DNA of 64,000 bases from Chrysoperla carnea (Eukaryota; Arthropoda; Insecta; Neuroptera; Chrysopidae), in the NCBI RefSeq assembly GCF_905475395.1, contig NC_058339.1, positions 92,638,520-92,702,519 on the forward strand, written 5' to 3'. The notes under the pieces are model-generated. The model searched no databases, was not told where the DNA came from, and saw only the letters and a list, made by a program, of their open reading frames with translations. A program made the position numbers and the translations under genes. Shown piece after piece: positions 26,600 through 38,429 of the stretch. Numbering within the stretch: position 1 is the first letter of the stretch; every line of letters starts with the position of its first letter.

Positions 26600-27290
26600 A
26601 TAAAAACATTTCGTTGGACCACGAGTCTGCCTGTAAAGTTTCAGTTCGATTGGATCACGGAAAAAAGGTTAAAAATGGATCCAAATTTGTTTCAGCAGTC
26701 TGTTTAGTCAGTTCACTCTACCACAAAGGTCTGTTCAATAGATGCCAAGTGTCTATTACTGAAACACACAATTTCGTCACGCACTTTAGGCTCTTCGAGA
26801 CTCCACTGAATGTCATCACGTACGTAACACGGAGATTCTTAAATTGTTCGTAATATCTTTGATTGAAATTTTTGAAAAAATTTCGATATCACTGTTGCTA
26901 GCAGTTTCCCATAGTTGAATTCCATTGGTCAAAACAGGTTTAAGCACTGTTTTGTACACCAACACTTGATTCATTTTGTTAATATATATCCACAATAAAA
27001 TTTAGTAAAATTTAGAGTCCTGAAGGGTATATATATTAACAAAATGCATAATACACCCATCCCACAGAAATCCTCTTGATTTGAATAACACTTTATTGTT
27101 TAATGATAGCTTCATAGAATTTTGTATCCAAAAACCAGTAAAAATTTAAAAAACTTCAAGTTTTCATTTCAACCAAATGTGTTGGCACCTAAGTGCACAT
27201 AAGTCATCTATCAAGGTGTCTACAACAGATATTTGACTTCATTTAATTGTGGAAAACTGACGCCGTTCATTGTAACAGCTAGAGCTTTCA
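26600..27290 (-). pseudogene. Jockey-type LINE reverse transcriptase fragment, decayed
   Basis: Read on the minus strand from about 27290 downward, translations in shifting frames give the order of blocks typical of the thumb region just past the reverse transcriptase of Jockey-clade LINEs. The blocks are VTMNGVSFPQLNEVKYL (near 27275), MKLSLNNKVLF (near 27110), VLVYKTVLKPVLTNGIQLWE and TASNSDIEIF (about 26965-26875), then a block ending KVRDEIV. Several frameshifts and stops are visible, and a 75-bp hairpin separates the KLSLNNK and VYKTVLKP blocks. The catalytic YxDD region is absent, so only the 3' part of ORF2 survives. The stretch 26600-26720 may be its 3' end. The plus-strand frame at 26614-26853 is a shadow. 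Confidence 0.8.
26972..27046. repeat. Small hairpin insertion inside the Jockey fragment
   Basis: CATTTTGTTAATATATAT (26972-26989) is matched by its exact inverted form ATATATATTAACAAAATG (27029-27046), an 18-bp stem around a 39-bp centre. It sits just where the Jockey ORF2 blocks should be continuous, so it is best read as a snap-back insertion or an inverted duplication made during decay. Confidence 0.6.
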
Positions 27291-27784
27291 TCAGATTTTA
27301 GAAAAAGGTGAGCAATTTATATAATTTTCCTTAAAGTGTTACATCTTTGACTGTACTAATAATACATATAGAGTTACTAAATAGGTACTTAAATAAAATT
27401 AGTTTACCTATATATAGTTTTCCCCCAGCTGCATCGTAGAGAAGGTAATAATAAGCCATTTTGATGTTTACAACTTAATGTAATATCTAATATCTTAAAA
27501 TATTTAGTTACAAGTATAATTTAGGTACCTACCTGACTAACTATTAACTTTGATTGAAAGCAGATTGTCAGGAAATTCAATAAAAACATTTTGTTGAAAT
27601 TGAATATAATGATGTAAAAATTCTATGTCTAGAGAAAATTCAATTTTAAGAAACCATTTTTTTTTATAAATGCCAATTATGGAGGGTAAAATCAATAAAA
27701 ACTTATTCAGAAATAATGAAAATAGTTTTTTATCATTTTAAAAATCATACGAAATCATACATTATTTGATATAAAGTTATTTGC

Positions 27785-28344
27785 TCAACGCATGAATTTA
27801 GTTACCATAGTAACGACACAATACTATATTAATATAATTGTATGGGTAAACATATAAATTTATGGATGTTTAACATTGAAAATTTAATAATATTTTCTAT
27901 CAAATTTAAATAAGTTATTATGTTAATGGACATTTTAAAGGTATTATTTATGCAATTTTGTTTCTTATTTTCACAATTTCTAATGCAAGAACTTTAAGTC
28001 AATAATTTTAATGGAAACCCACTAGTTTTGGGCGATTTTTAATTTTTCACTCTATTTATTCGTTTATATTAACCCTTATATAAAATATGGAAGAATGACC
28101 CAAAATTAGTGGGTTTACATACTTGGTTGATCCAAATTTCATAAAATTTGCGCGTGGTAAAGCTAAATCAAATATTTTGGCTGCAAAATTTCTATTTTAA
28201 AAGCAAAAACTAAACAGTTTTATAATGAAAAGTTTTCGAAGGTAATGGAAGAGAGATAAGAGAAAGAAAGGAAAGTGAAGGTTATAACGCGATGGTTCTT
28301 TTAAAATGAAAATTTCCCAGCAAAGCAGGCGGGTATCATGCTAG
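27785..28344 (+). mobile_element. Helitron-like non-autonomous element, with CTAG end
   Basis: The 5' part begins TCAACGCATGAATTTAGTTACC, with GTTACCATAGTAAC soon after. The 3' end is GCAAAGCAGGCGGGTATC, then ATG, then CTAG followed by T. The 3' architecture (a GC-rich hairpin-like step about 12 bases before CTAG and T) fits Helitrons. The element matches the one at 39191-39753 at both ends. Around 28092-28115 it contains a piece of the 316-bp satellite family (ATGACCCAAAATTAGTGGGT), absent from the 39191 copy. No Rep/helicase is encoded. Confidence 0.6.
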
Positions 28345-29999
28345 TTCTAGATAATTTAGTATACTTGATAGTATTTAATATTGTGACTTTAGGAGTATGT
28401 CAAGATATACTTGATGGATGATCGTAGATATTTCTACATCTCATTCTTAATCATATATTTTGTAACCCTTTCATTCATTATCACACAAATATCACCCTAC
28501 AATACTATCCTACTCTCTATTATAAGAATCATTTCAACCCTTTCATTATATTGTTCGATATCATATCAATTCTAATATATTCTATAACTTGGGTATTGTT
28601 CATATACATATATATAGGCACTAATGGTTCTTTTGTACACATTCTTATTTTATCTAAAATTTACGATTTTCTGGGTTAAAAAGTTCAAAAAAGTAATTTA
28701 ATCAACAGTTTTATTTTTAGTTCGACTACTTCAAAGTAAATTGTACCCTACTATGTAACATTTAAACTCCCCATCCTAAAAAAGAGGAGTGTTAAAAGTT
28801 TGACCGGTATGTGTTTCTGTCTTTCTGCCTGTGGCATCGTTGCTTCTAAACAGAAAAACCGATTTTGATTTGGTTGTAAAGTAATTAAATTAATAGTTCT
28901 CTTAGCCTTGTTTCAAAAAAATTGGTTCAGTTTTGAGACAGCTGCAAAGAAAAACAAGCATTTACCTGGGGATTTTTCAATTTTGTAAATGTCTAAAAAA
29001 TTTAGGATTCAAATTGGTATAACAGCTTATGTGATATAATTTTTTTTAACCCGTCCCCCACACGCGTCTCACCGTTCGGTAATCTTTCATAGCGTGATGA
29101 GAGATTTACTGACGCATTTTGCATATGCTTCAAATATTTCGCGCGTTAAATATTCTTTAACTTTGTAAATCATATCCTCTACATAATGATGTAAGTTCTG
29201 GCATGTTAAAAAAAACTTTAAAACCCTTTTGAAAGACAGAATACAGTAAATTTCACAAACACAGCATACAGAATAGTCAATTTCATTAAAAATAATTCCA
29301 CAAATTGATTTCCCGTTGTGATAATCATATACATTTATTTGTAAATAATAATAAAAAAAATACAAATTTGTAAAAGGGTACGAAAATACATCACATTTAT
29401 ACAATAAAAGCAGAAAAATACTAAGCTAAATTCGATAATTTCTTTAAATGTGTTTTTTTTTTAGTTTGATAAGAGTGGCAGTAATGTGAATAAAAAAAGG
29501 GGGAATTACATAATATAAAATTTTGTTTTTAATATTTTTTTATAGATTTTGAATAGAAAAACGTTTTTAGTATAAAATCGAATAACTTCAGGGTGTTTAC
29601 ACCTTCATTATAAAAGCCTTAACGCTTGTTGGTTGGTGATGGTGATGTGAATTTAACAACAACATTTTAGTCTTCAGTCAGTTAGTTTACATTAGATTCG
29701 TAGATTCGTAAGGGAGAGAAAATGTATAATATTTATTTATATACATTATAAATATACATTCATTCAAAAAGCAGTTCTTTCTACTATATATATATACATA
29801 TATCTATCTATGTACTTTTTTTAAATTCACTGCGTATAAAAAAATATATATAAAAAAAGATTATTCTAAATTCCACCAACCATAAAAATAAATCCATCAT
29901 TCCATTTTCATGTAACATTCACGTAAAATAACATTTTTATTTTTATACAATTTTTGTGTGTTTTATAGCATAAGAAAAATTGTCATTTTGATGAAATCC
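28345..29999. other. Intergenic DNA, no gene seen
   Basis: About 28850-28990 resembles the repeat at 20230-20520 (TTAGCC, TTGTTTCA and TTGGTTCAGTTT blocks). The minus-strand frame at 29087-29404 (105 codons) has no domain, signal or conserved motif I can identify. I do not count it as a gene. Confidence 0.45.
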
Positions 30000-31015
30000 A
30001 AATTTTATCCAATTTTTATAAACCAAGTACGTTACCCTACTAAATTTGGGTCATACTTTTCAAATTTGTTATCAAAATTAATCTAGCTCTAATAGATTTC
30101 AGAATGTAGAGACCAGGTCCCGGAAATTTGTTCATTAGTGATAGCTATCGAAAAACTAACATCACAGCTGAAAAGAGCGACCCAAAATTAGTGGGTTTCA
30201 AAAAAAATTCTAATAAGATCGGATCAAATTTGCCTGTGATATGCAAAAAATCATTTTTTTGAACATAATGACGTCATCAAAATCCATAAAATTTAATTTT
30301 GCTCTATTAAATCCAAATTTTATCCAATTTTGATAAACCAAGTATGTAATCCTACTAAATTTGGGTCATACTTTTCAAATTTGTACTCAAAATTAGCCAA
30401 GCTATTATAGATTTCCTGAATGTGGAGTCCAGGTCCCGGAATTAAGCTCATAAGTGATAACTAGCGAAAAACTAACATTACAGCTAAAAAGAATGACCCA
30501 AAAATGGTGGGTTTCAAAAAAAATTCCTATTAGTTCGGATCAAATTTGCCTGTGATATAAAAAAAATTTAATTTTTTAACTTTATGACGTCATCAAAATC
30601 CATAAAATTTAATTTTGCTCTATTAAATCCAAATTTTACCCAATTTTGATAAACTAAGTATGTAATCCTACTAAATTTGGGTCATACTTTTCAAATTTGT
30701 AATCAAAATTAGCCTAGCTATTATAGATTTCAAGAATGTGGAGTCCTGGTCCCGGAATGAAGCACGTACGTGATAACTAGTGAAAAACTAACATCCCAGT
30801 GTAAAAGAACGATCCAAAATTAGTGGATTTGAAAAAAAATTCCAATTAGATCGGACCAAATTTGCCTATGATATAAAAAATTGCATTTTTTAACCTTATG
30901 ACGTCATCAGAATCAAAAAAATTTTATTTTGCTCTATGACATCCAAATTTTATCCAATTTTGATAAAAAGTATGTAATCCTACTGAATTTGGGTCATTCT
31001 TTTCTTCATCAATGA
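30000..31015 (+). repeat. Satellite-family array, second locus
   Basis: About three diverged units of the family seen at 1550-3115. ACTAACAT recurs near 30165, 30471 and 30787, spacings of 306 and 316 bp. TGACGTCATCA occurs in each unit (about 30270, 30585 and 30900). The units differ more from each other than those at 1.5-3 kb, so this array is older or less homogenised. It is in the same orientation as the first locus. Confidence 0.9.
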
Positions 31016-32668
31016 AAGCTTGATCTGCTATCATCTTACAGTATGTCTATTACATTTACAATACTGATAACAAACGTCTATACTACATACAAATGTAAAA
31101 TGTAAAATCCCATTTTGAAGTTAAGCCAAGTAAAAACCGACAACTACCCTTAACTAACATTAGGGTAAAAATCTCTATTTTTCAGAATAAAATATACGTT
31201 TACAGTATTGTATTTGTTATTACTGCCTTGTATTACCGTATACGTATACGCAATGCCCTTTTTACTGACCTCATGAATAAAAAATTTATACAACACATTC
31301 TGTTATTTTTACTGTGTGCCATATATTTATTTATTCCTTTTTTTTTAAGAAGAACGTTATCCTGCCTGCTATCCTGTATATGTTATATATAGGATAACTG
31401 ACTATATAAGAAAATAGTTATTTAGAATACCAAATTTATTATAAACATGGTAAAAACTAAGGAATAATCTTTTTTAGTAGTATCAAGTGAACCCAAATGA
31501 AATTCTAACAATTCTGAATTGAACTGAACCGAACCGAACTCAACTGACTAAATCAACTTAAAAACATTATTATCATATTGTAACATGTATAAGAGACTGG
31601 AGCATCATTCACTATAGCTCACAGCTCACAGCTCACATGATGGTGAATTATTTGAAAATGTTTGTGGTGGTAAAAAGATATAAGTTGAATGGGATGAGTT
31701 TTTAATGGAATTGCTTCCATACAGATATATATCGTTTCTACATATATAAATATTTTATTTATGTATACATTTGAGTGTAGGTAAGTACCTTTTTTTTATA
31801 TTTTTATTGTTTTCAAATTAATTCCTTTTCAAAATGGATTTTATTTTTGCTTGTTCTTGTATTTTTCTCATTTGTAAATAGATTCAAATTCATCTATCAC
31901 TTTTTTATAACTTGTAAATATGAAATATATATCAAGATATATTTAGTTTAGTTCCAAGTTTGTAATGCTTAAAAATATTGATATTACAAAACAAGATTTT
32001 GGAATGTAAATATTACATATAAAAACAAAAAGAAATATCAATCTGAAACGTACTCAGGGGTTAGAGAACAATTTTCTGGAACATATTTGGCCTTCTTCAA
32101 AAGATTTCTCTTGTACCTCGAAAATTGCTCGAAATTTGGATAAAACTTTTAGCATACTTTCTCGTTTTCGGAAAAAATTAATCGTTTTTGGGATTCTTAT
32201 GTAGTTTTTTTTTGGGTATCGGCATTGGTTAAGTACCACGCTTTATTCTAGCTAATTTTATTCATTGAAACTAATCGAATCGTTTTACTTATTTTCACTC
32301 AAATTACGATATATGTTAGTTTTCCATTTCCCAGCATGTCCAGTTGCCTTTTCTACCAGTTGCCAGTTTGCCTTTTCTGTTCCAATAAATCTTGCTTGTT
32401 ATTTTCTGAAATAACGGTTTTAATTTCATGCACAAAAGATGAGACGCACTTCCAATTAAACACTCAAACCTTAAAAATTATTATGAAGATTGCATAAATT
32501 TCTATTGATTACGTCATAAGCGTATACACAAAGAATTGAACTTTATTGGCGTATAATAATCTGTTGATTTTCTTTTACCATTACTCATTTTTTTCATTTA
32601 TTTATCGATTTTATTGTTTCATTTTGTAATCTTTTTAATAGTAAAATATAGTAAACAAACTGCATATA
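31016..32668. other. AT-rich intergenic DNA, no gene seen
   Basis: Contains a partial copy of dispersed family A (31915-32000, with TTTAGTTCCAAGTTTGTAAT) and a small CTCACAG triplication near 31617. The minus-strand frame at 32054-32239 has no recognisable product. Confidence 0.45.
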
Positions 32669-33310
32669 TAGGATGTCCAAAAAGTAGGTTTACAGCTGAA
32701 TAACTAGTCAACATACTAATGTATACAGAATGTATCAACTTAATCTAGTATGGCTAATTGCTCTTTTTATATTAAATCAATCAAAAAATAACTCAAACTA
32801 GAGTTTTAGAGTTTGAAGGGGGGACATAATGTTCTGACATCAGATCAAACCTAGTTCTTCGGGATTCTTTAATAGCCAATTTAGATTCTAAAAGTTAAGC
32901 GATAGAATAACACTCTAAATTAGAAAATTGATTTTCATAAATAAACTAACAATTTTTAAAACTATGTCATTATTGCATTTAATAAATAAACGTCATTCCT
33001 CTGTGCTTATAACTTTTAAGCCGAGATTAATTTCCAAATTCATTTGAAGATCAAGGACAAATGACCTTAAAAATAGAATTTCATGTCAAAGTCATAGACA
33101 TAGGCGAATAGAGGATATTGTAGACCATATATACAACTCATAGATTTATATGTCCATCCATACAATTATATTAATAAAGTAGTGTGTCATTACTATGGTA
33201 ACTTCTCGAAATAAAACTCATGCACAGAGCTTATAAGTTACTTTTCGATATTTTAATGTCGTGAAGAGTTGGCTATATACTCAACCATCCATACTTTTTG
33301 GAACAACCTG
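32669..33310. mobile_element. Terminal-inverted-repeat element, mariner-like ends (candidate)
   Basis: The left end TAGGATGTCCAAAAAGTA and the inverted right end CAGGTTGTTCCAAAAAGTA agree over about 17 positions, with TA just outside both (32667-32668 and 33311-33312). The interior does not code for a transposase and includes an inverted Helitron-like 5' fragment (33115-33228), either a nested insertion or an independent neighbour. It may therefore be a composite rather than a simple MITE. Confidence 0.45.
33115..33228 (-). repeat. Helitron-like element, 5' part, inverted
   Basis: On the minus strand it begins TCTGTGCATGAGTTTTATTT at 33228, then GTTACCATAGTAATGACACA and GTATGGATGGACATATAAA. 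This is the 5' segment shared with 8175, 16385, 27785 and 39191. It appears cut short after about 110 bp. Confidence 0.6.
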
Positions 33311-35142
33311 TACATGTACTTTAAGTATACATCTTATACATATTAAATTGTATAAATGTGTATACATTTATACTCCTCAATCCTCATACTGACAGAATAG
33401 ACAGTCTTGTGAATTGAAGGAATGCAATACAATATTGAGATTGGATTTCAAACTAACTACCCCTTGTCTTCAAATAATTCTCTCTCAAGCTCTAGTCTAG
33501 CTCTAGCTACAGCTTTCTACATACATACATACATACATACATACATAAATACAAATATACATTACGTTATTGTAAGTTTGCTTTGTATATTTGTATCTGT
33601 TTTTTTTTATAAGAAAATTCCACTTTCAATAGAATTCTAGTTATTTGTATGCATTATTACTAGATTGTTAATTAACGCTCCTCGGGAAACACAAAAAAAT
33701 CATGTTTTCTTAGCAAAATATTTAAATCGTGAATACGCATTCTCAATAATGTCCTTTATAATTTTATAGTTGTTAAAGTTTGGCGTATTTTATTCGACTG
33801 CGCAATACAAAGGAGCGGTGATGTGTTTATCAGTCTATGTATATGTATGTATGGATGTGTCTTCGCATATGCGTGATTTTGTATATCTTGCTGCAAACAT
33901 AACTGACTGATGGGTGTATGTAAAGGTATTTTTCAAAGATAGTTTTCAAAAAAGATTGTATTTGTGTTTTAGTGCTAAATACTTAAGAGAAAGCTTGGTA
34001 CAATATCCTAATATAATATATAAAAGCATTCATCTACCCCCCGTACCGCTTTAGTACCACCACTACCAAAACGTGTTTGAAAATCAAAGAAAGCCAATTT
34101 GAAAATGTCTATTCTCTATACACGTATTACAAACAAAAAAGGATCACAAGATGAATCAATGACTGACTAACAACATAGGTATGGTAGTATACAGGATATT
34201 CAATTTAGTAACCATATTTTCCTTGGTTCGTTATTCTTGCTAGTAAAACTTTTACCCTATTTTTTTTAAGTCAAAAACAAAATCTATTTTGTATTATTTT
34301 TATTAAAATCGTGATCGACTTTTCCATCGCCAAAACACCCAAATCTATAAAGCAAACATTTTAGCTGAATATGACGCTAGATAAATGATAGCTAGAAATA
34401 TTCAAGAACGGAAAAATCAAACAAGTCTTTCATCAGTTTTTATGAAGGGGTACGCTAACTGTGAAGAGCGGAGATAAGATCTTTCATCCTCAAGTAGAAT
34501 TTCCTTACAAAACCAGAAATATATACGTAGCCTTCGGTTCGACTGGACTGGAAGAATAAGAATTGAAATAAACACAAGAAAATTACGACGAAGTCCTAAA
34601 CTCACTCTTAACGTATCTAAGACCACTCTTCATTAAATTAACTCTTTCCTTAGAGCCTTCTCCAAACTAAACCGATTTTGAGGATCATCGCCAAATTTTT
34701 TGTTGTTCCGGGTACTGAACCCTAAAATAATACTTGAAACATACCTAAGAACACTCCCCATGAAATTACCTTTCAAATACACTCTGCTATTAAGGTATAT
34801 CATTCTCACCCGGTATAAAACATAAACACATAGAAATACAATTGATATGATTGTGAATAGTTAAAAAAAAGAACTTCGATTTTTGTCTGTTTTCTTTTAA
34901 CTGATTATTTTCGTCCTCATCATTTTGTGCGTTCGTTAGATTTTACTATCAGACAGTAACCAAACGTCCATCGTTTCTTTTCTAGTAACCTGATCAGTAA
35001 CAATTGTACAATGAATAGTTTTATATATAACAAATCACCATCCCTATAGCTGTTGCATTGTTTTCATTTATAATACTTCAATGAATTCTTTGTATATATC
35101 TATCTATCTCTATCTATCTATGTTCATGTAAGTATAAATGTA
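33311..35142. other. Intergenic DNA with simple repeats, no gene seen
   Basis: Includes an (ATAC)n microsatellite at 33518-33547 and an inverted copy of the GTACC-motif repeat at 34640-34790. A (CTAT)n run lies at about 35098-35120. The minus-strand frame at 34417-34626 shows no domain. Confidence 0.45.
34640..34790 (-). repeat. Dispersed repeat, inverted copy of 20230-20520
   Basis: On the minus strand GGTATGTTTCAAGTATTATT, a GGTTCAGTACCCGGAAC block and CCTCAAAATCGGTTTAGTTT occur in a similar setting to the copy at 20230-20520. Confidence 0.6.
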
Positions 35143-35553
35143 GCAGTTAACTGGCTTAATTAGTCGTACAATCAACAGCCTAGCCATTTACTAAACGGGG
35201 CCGTTCAATATTCAGCGGCTCGAACAATATTCAATCATTCAATCAAGTATCTTGACAAACGATATTGATCGATAAGGTTAAATTACTTGCAAAGCTTAGG
35301 CGCTGAAACCTAGATAACAATATTGCTCAAGTTTCCCACAGTTTGGCATTAAGATGAAACTAAGTATGATACTATTTAAATATGGTTTTCACTGCAAGAG
35401 TTGCAGTACTTAGATACAAACTATAGTAGAATTTCTTTGAGAGAGATTTTATAAAATCAGTCACCTTCTAGTGATCAGGTCGCTAGTTAATCAGCGTCGA
35501 TTTGTAGAAAGACAAGACTGCTTACTGAACGGCTAATTAAGATAGTTTACTGC
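35143..35553. mobile_element. 411-bp element with terminal inverted repeats (candidate)
   Basis: The left end GCAGTTAACTGGCTTAATTA and the inverted right end GCAGTAAACTATCTTAATTA agree at 17 of 20 positions, and the agreement continues for a few bases. The interior is less AT-rich than its surroundings and has no transposase frame. I could not find a clean target duplication, so the superfamily is undecided. Confidence 0.55.
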
Positions 35554-35859
35554 AACATATACATACATTTCACTATACTTTCAAACAGATTAATATCATT
35601 TGCACTTCAAAGAAAACATGAAATCGTCAAACAATATTGTTATTTGGTTTTATTAACAGAAAAATATATAAATGAATTAAAACTGAAATATACGACTAAA
35701 GTCGTTTTTACCAATATTATATATTAACGAATCTTATTTCTATGATATTTATTTAAATCAATATGCAAATGGAACCATGCAACTTTAAACTTTAAATTAT
35801 TAAACGCGTAGTGACGGTTTATACAACGGCTTTTCGCCTAATTATTTCGGAGCGGAGAG

Positions 35860-36320
35860 CCCAAATTTAATAAAATTACCAACTTTATTTATCAAAATTG
35901 AATATAATTTGGATGTGATAGAGCAAAATTTAATTTTTTTTAAATTTGCTGACGTCATTAAGTTCAAAAAATCGATTTTTTTTTATATTAGAGGCAAATT
36001 TGATCCGATCTTAATGGAATTTTTTTGAAACCCCATAATTTTGGGTCGCACTTTTTATCTCTGACATTAGTTTTTCTGAACCATTCACCAGTGTGCTAAA
36101 AACCCGAGATCAGGATCCTATATTTTTGAAACCTAAAAGACTAGGTTAAATTTGACCACAAATTTGAAAAATATGACCCAAATTTAGTACAATTACATAC
36201 TTTATTCATCAAAATTGGATAAAATTTGGATGTCATAATGCAACAAAATTTTTTTGGATTTTGATGAAGTCATATAGTTCAAAAAATCGATTTTTTTGAT
36301 ATAAGAGTCAAAACTAACTC
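35860..36320 (-). repeat. Satellite family, inverted third locus
   Basis: About one and a half units of the 316-bp family on the minus strand, including GACCCAAAATTA, AAGATCGGATCAAATTTGCC and a diverged CRE-like site (TGACGTCAGC). The left edge abuts unrelated sequence near 35850. Confidence 0.85.
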
Positions 36321-37204
36321 ATTGAGCGATTTTTTTCGTTTACCTTCATATGTTTCACCTTTGACTGTACTATAAATGATCGTAGTATAATAATTTAAAA
36401 CAGAGAAATCAAAGTTAAAACATTGTCGTCTTTTTTTTACTTTTGTAGAAAAGTAAGCTATACCTTTATACACCCACCCTCTTGTATAAATGTATTTATG
36501 GGTATGTGTTGGAGTCACCCATTTTACTTTGATCTATAACGAGTGAAAAACTAAAGAAGAAAAAATACACACACACACACACAAATGAAACGACCCTTGT
36601 CTGCCTTCCAGGTATTCACTTTCTAACATGGGAATTCTAAGTAACAACTTTTATTGGTCTCTAATATTTATAACTTGAGGGTAGGTAGGTATTATTGTAT
36701 AAAGGTATTTGAAACTACTTGACTATCTATGTGTGTTCTAAATTCATATTATATTAAATCTAAAAACATCAAAAGAAAATAACGAATATCCAATTTTTCT
36801 GGGCGTTTCTATGTTATAAAAAAAAAATTACCACAATCAACTTTATATACACACGGAGGTTGAGGTTATATTTGTGATACATATTAAAATTCTTTTTATT
36901 TCTTTTATTTAGTCATCTTTAAAATTCAAGTAAAATTAAGTTCCCCTTTTATTATTTTAAATTATAATATTTACCCTAAATCGATTTTATATGGGGGAAG
37001 TACATTCGTAAACCCTTTTCAAAAAATTCACCATGGGTACCATGCTTTTTTTTACATTTTTTGCTCTTTTCCAATATAAGATTAAAACTTTTCTCTAAAC
37101 TGTTAATTAAATCAATTTCCAAGTTCTGCTTACTTGATTTTTTTATATGAAGTTGGGCTAAATTTAAATCAATTCTGTAAATTTGGGGGGGCTTACAGTC
37201 CTTT
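36321..37204. other. AT-rich intergenic DNA, no gene seen
   Basis: An (AC)n run lies near 36568-36583. The minus-strand frame at 36279-36518 starts in low-complexity sequence and overlaps the satellite, so it is not taken as a gene. Confidence 0.45.
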
Positions 37205-37595
37205 ATCCATCAGAATGAAGGATTTCAAGATATTGGATATTCAATTACTCATATTTGGAATTCAAGGCCTATGACAGAGATTTTAACCACTGGCATCGTT
37301 TTCGCCATGTTCAAATTAAGCTAAAACCATGTTTTAATCATTTTCAGAAATTTCAAATTTTGCAAAACCTGTTTTTGTTCCCGATTTTAATGAAAATCAG
37401 TTTTTAGGGTTATTTTTACCCAAAAATAACGAAAATCACATTTATCCGCCAGGCTGAAGGATTTCAAGATATTGGATATTGAGAGTGATATCTTAAAAGC
37501 GTTAATCGGATCATATTTTAACAACTGGCATCCTTTTGGCCATGTTCCAATTAGTCTTAAACCATGTTTTCATCATACTTGGAGATAAATAAATT
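37205..37595 (+). repeat. Tandem duplication, 239-bp unit
   Basis: GAAGGATTTCAAGATATTGG begins at 37217 and again at 37456. In both units it is followed by TTTTAACCACTGGCATC or its variant with AACAACTGGCATC, then GGCCATGTTC or CGCCATGTTC, and AAACCATGTTTT. The ACCCAAAAATAACGAAAATC stretch between them recalls the 306-bp repeat at 13510, so the two families may be distantly related. Confidence 0.8.
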
Positions 37596-37917
37596 TTCTC
37601 AAATTTTTCTTGTTTTCTCGAATTTTACTTTCTTTCTAATTTTTTTTGGATGGGCCTTAAGTAAAGAAGATAATAGATTCAAAAAAATTTTTAAGTTTAC
37701 GCTAAGCAATGAGTGTATCTTTCTTCAAATTATTTTCTCTGAATTTTTCAAAATAATTGGAATAATTAATTTTCGCATACCGGTAATAACATTTTTTATA
37801 ATATGTAAAATAAATTTTTCTATAATATAGACATTTGTAACAACTGCAAAAATGTTACATTTTTTATATCTATGTGCGATACAATCAGGCTAAACACACA
37901 CGCATACACATATTATA

Positions 37918-38429
37918 CTAGCTGGCCCGGTCATACGTTACTATGTCTCGCAGTTATAATAAAATCAATTAATATTATACCTACTAAATTATTCAACACA
38001 ATTTAATTACTATATATAAATAGTAAGCCGACAATAATCCCCAATCTAGCCTTGAAAGAAAATTTTGTTAAAATCAATCCGTTTAGCCATAATCTTCTGT
38101 GTCATATAACGTGGTATAAGTATTTAAAATTGAAACACAGTGCCATCTGTTGAATACTTACACAAAATAAGATTGCATGAGAAAAATTGTATAACTCTCA
38201 ACGCCATCTATTGAAAATTTATAGAACTCAGAAGTGAATTGAACTTTTTCTCTATAAAAGAACATTAAATTCGCGATAAATAAAATTGACCGTCACTAAT
38301 TAGAGATAAAAACTGTCCTAAAAGTTGGACCAAAAAATACACATCTATAAAATTTCATTGAAATCGTTTCAGTAGTTTCGAAGCTTATCGTAAACGAACA
38401 TCGTGTCATAAGATTTTTATATTTAAAGA
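37918..38429 (-). mobile_element. Complete non-autonomous Helitron-like element, 512 bp
   Basis: On the minus strand the element begins TCTTTAAATATAAAAATCT (from 38429) and ends in GACCGGGCCAGCTAG (to 37918). The base before TC is A and the base after CTAG is T, exactly the A/T target of Helitrons. The 3' end GGGCCAGCTAG with a decayed GC-rich hairpin upstream is typical of the superfamily. Near the 5' end is the block GCTTCGAAACTACTGAAACG. No Rep or helicase reading frame is present. Confidence 0.8.

Noticed and set aside
26614-26853. Plus-strand 79-codon frame
   Set aside because: Overlaps the minus-strand Jockey remnant. The minus-strand translation has the recognisable motifs.
29087-29404. 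105-codon minus-strand frame as a gene
   Set aside because: No domain or conserved motif. Composition is that of random AT-rich sequence, and there is no start context or partner exon.
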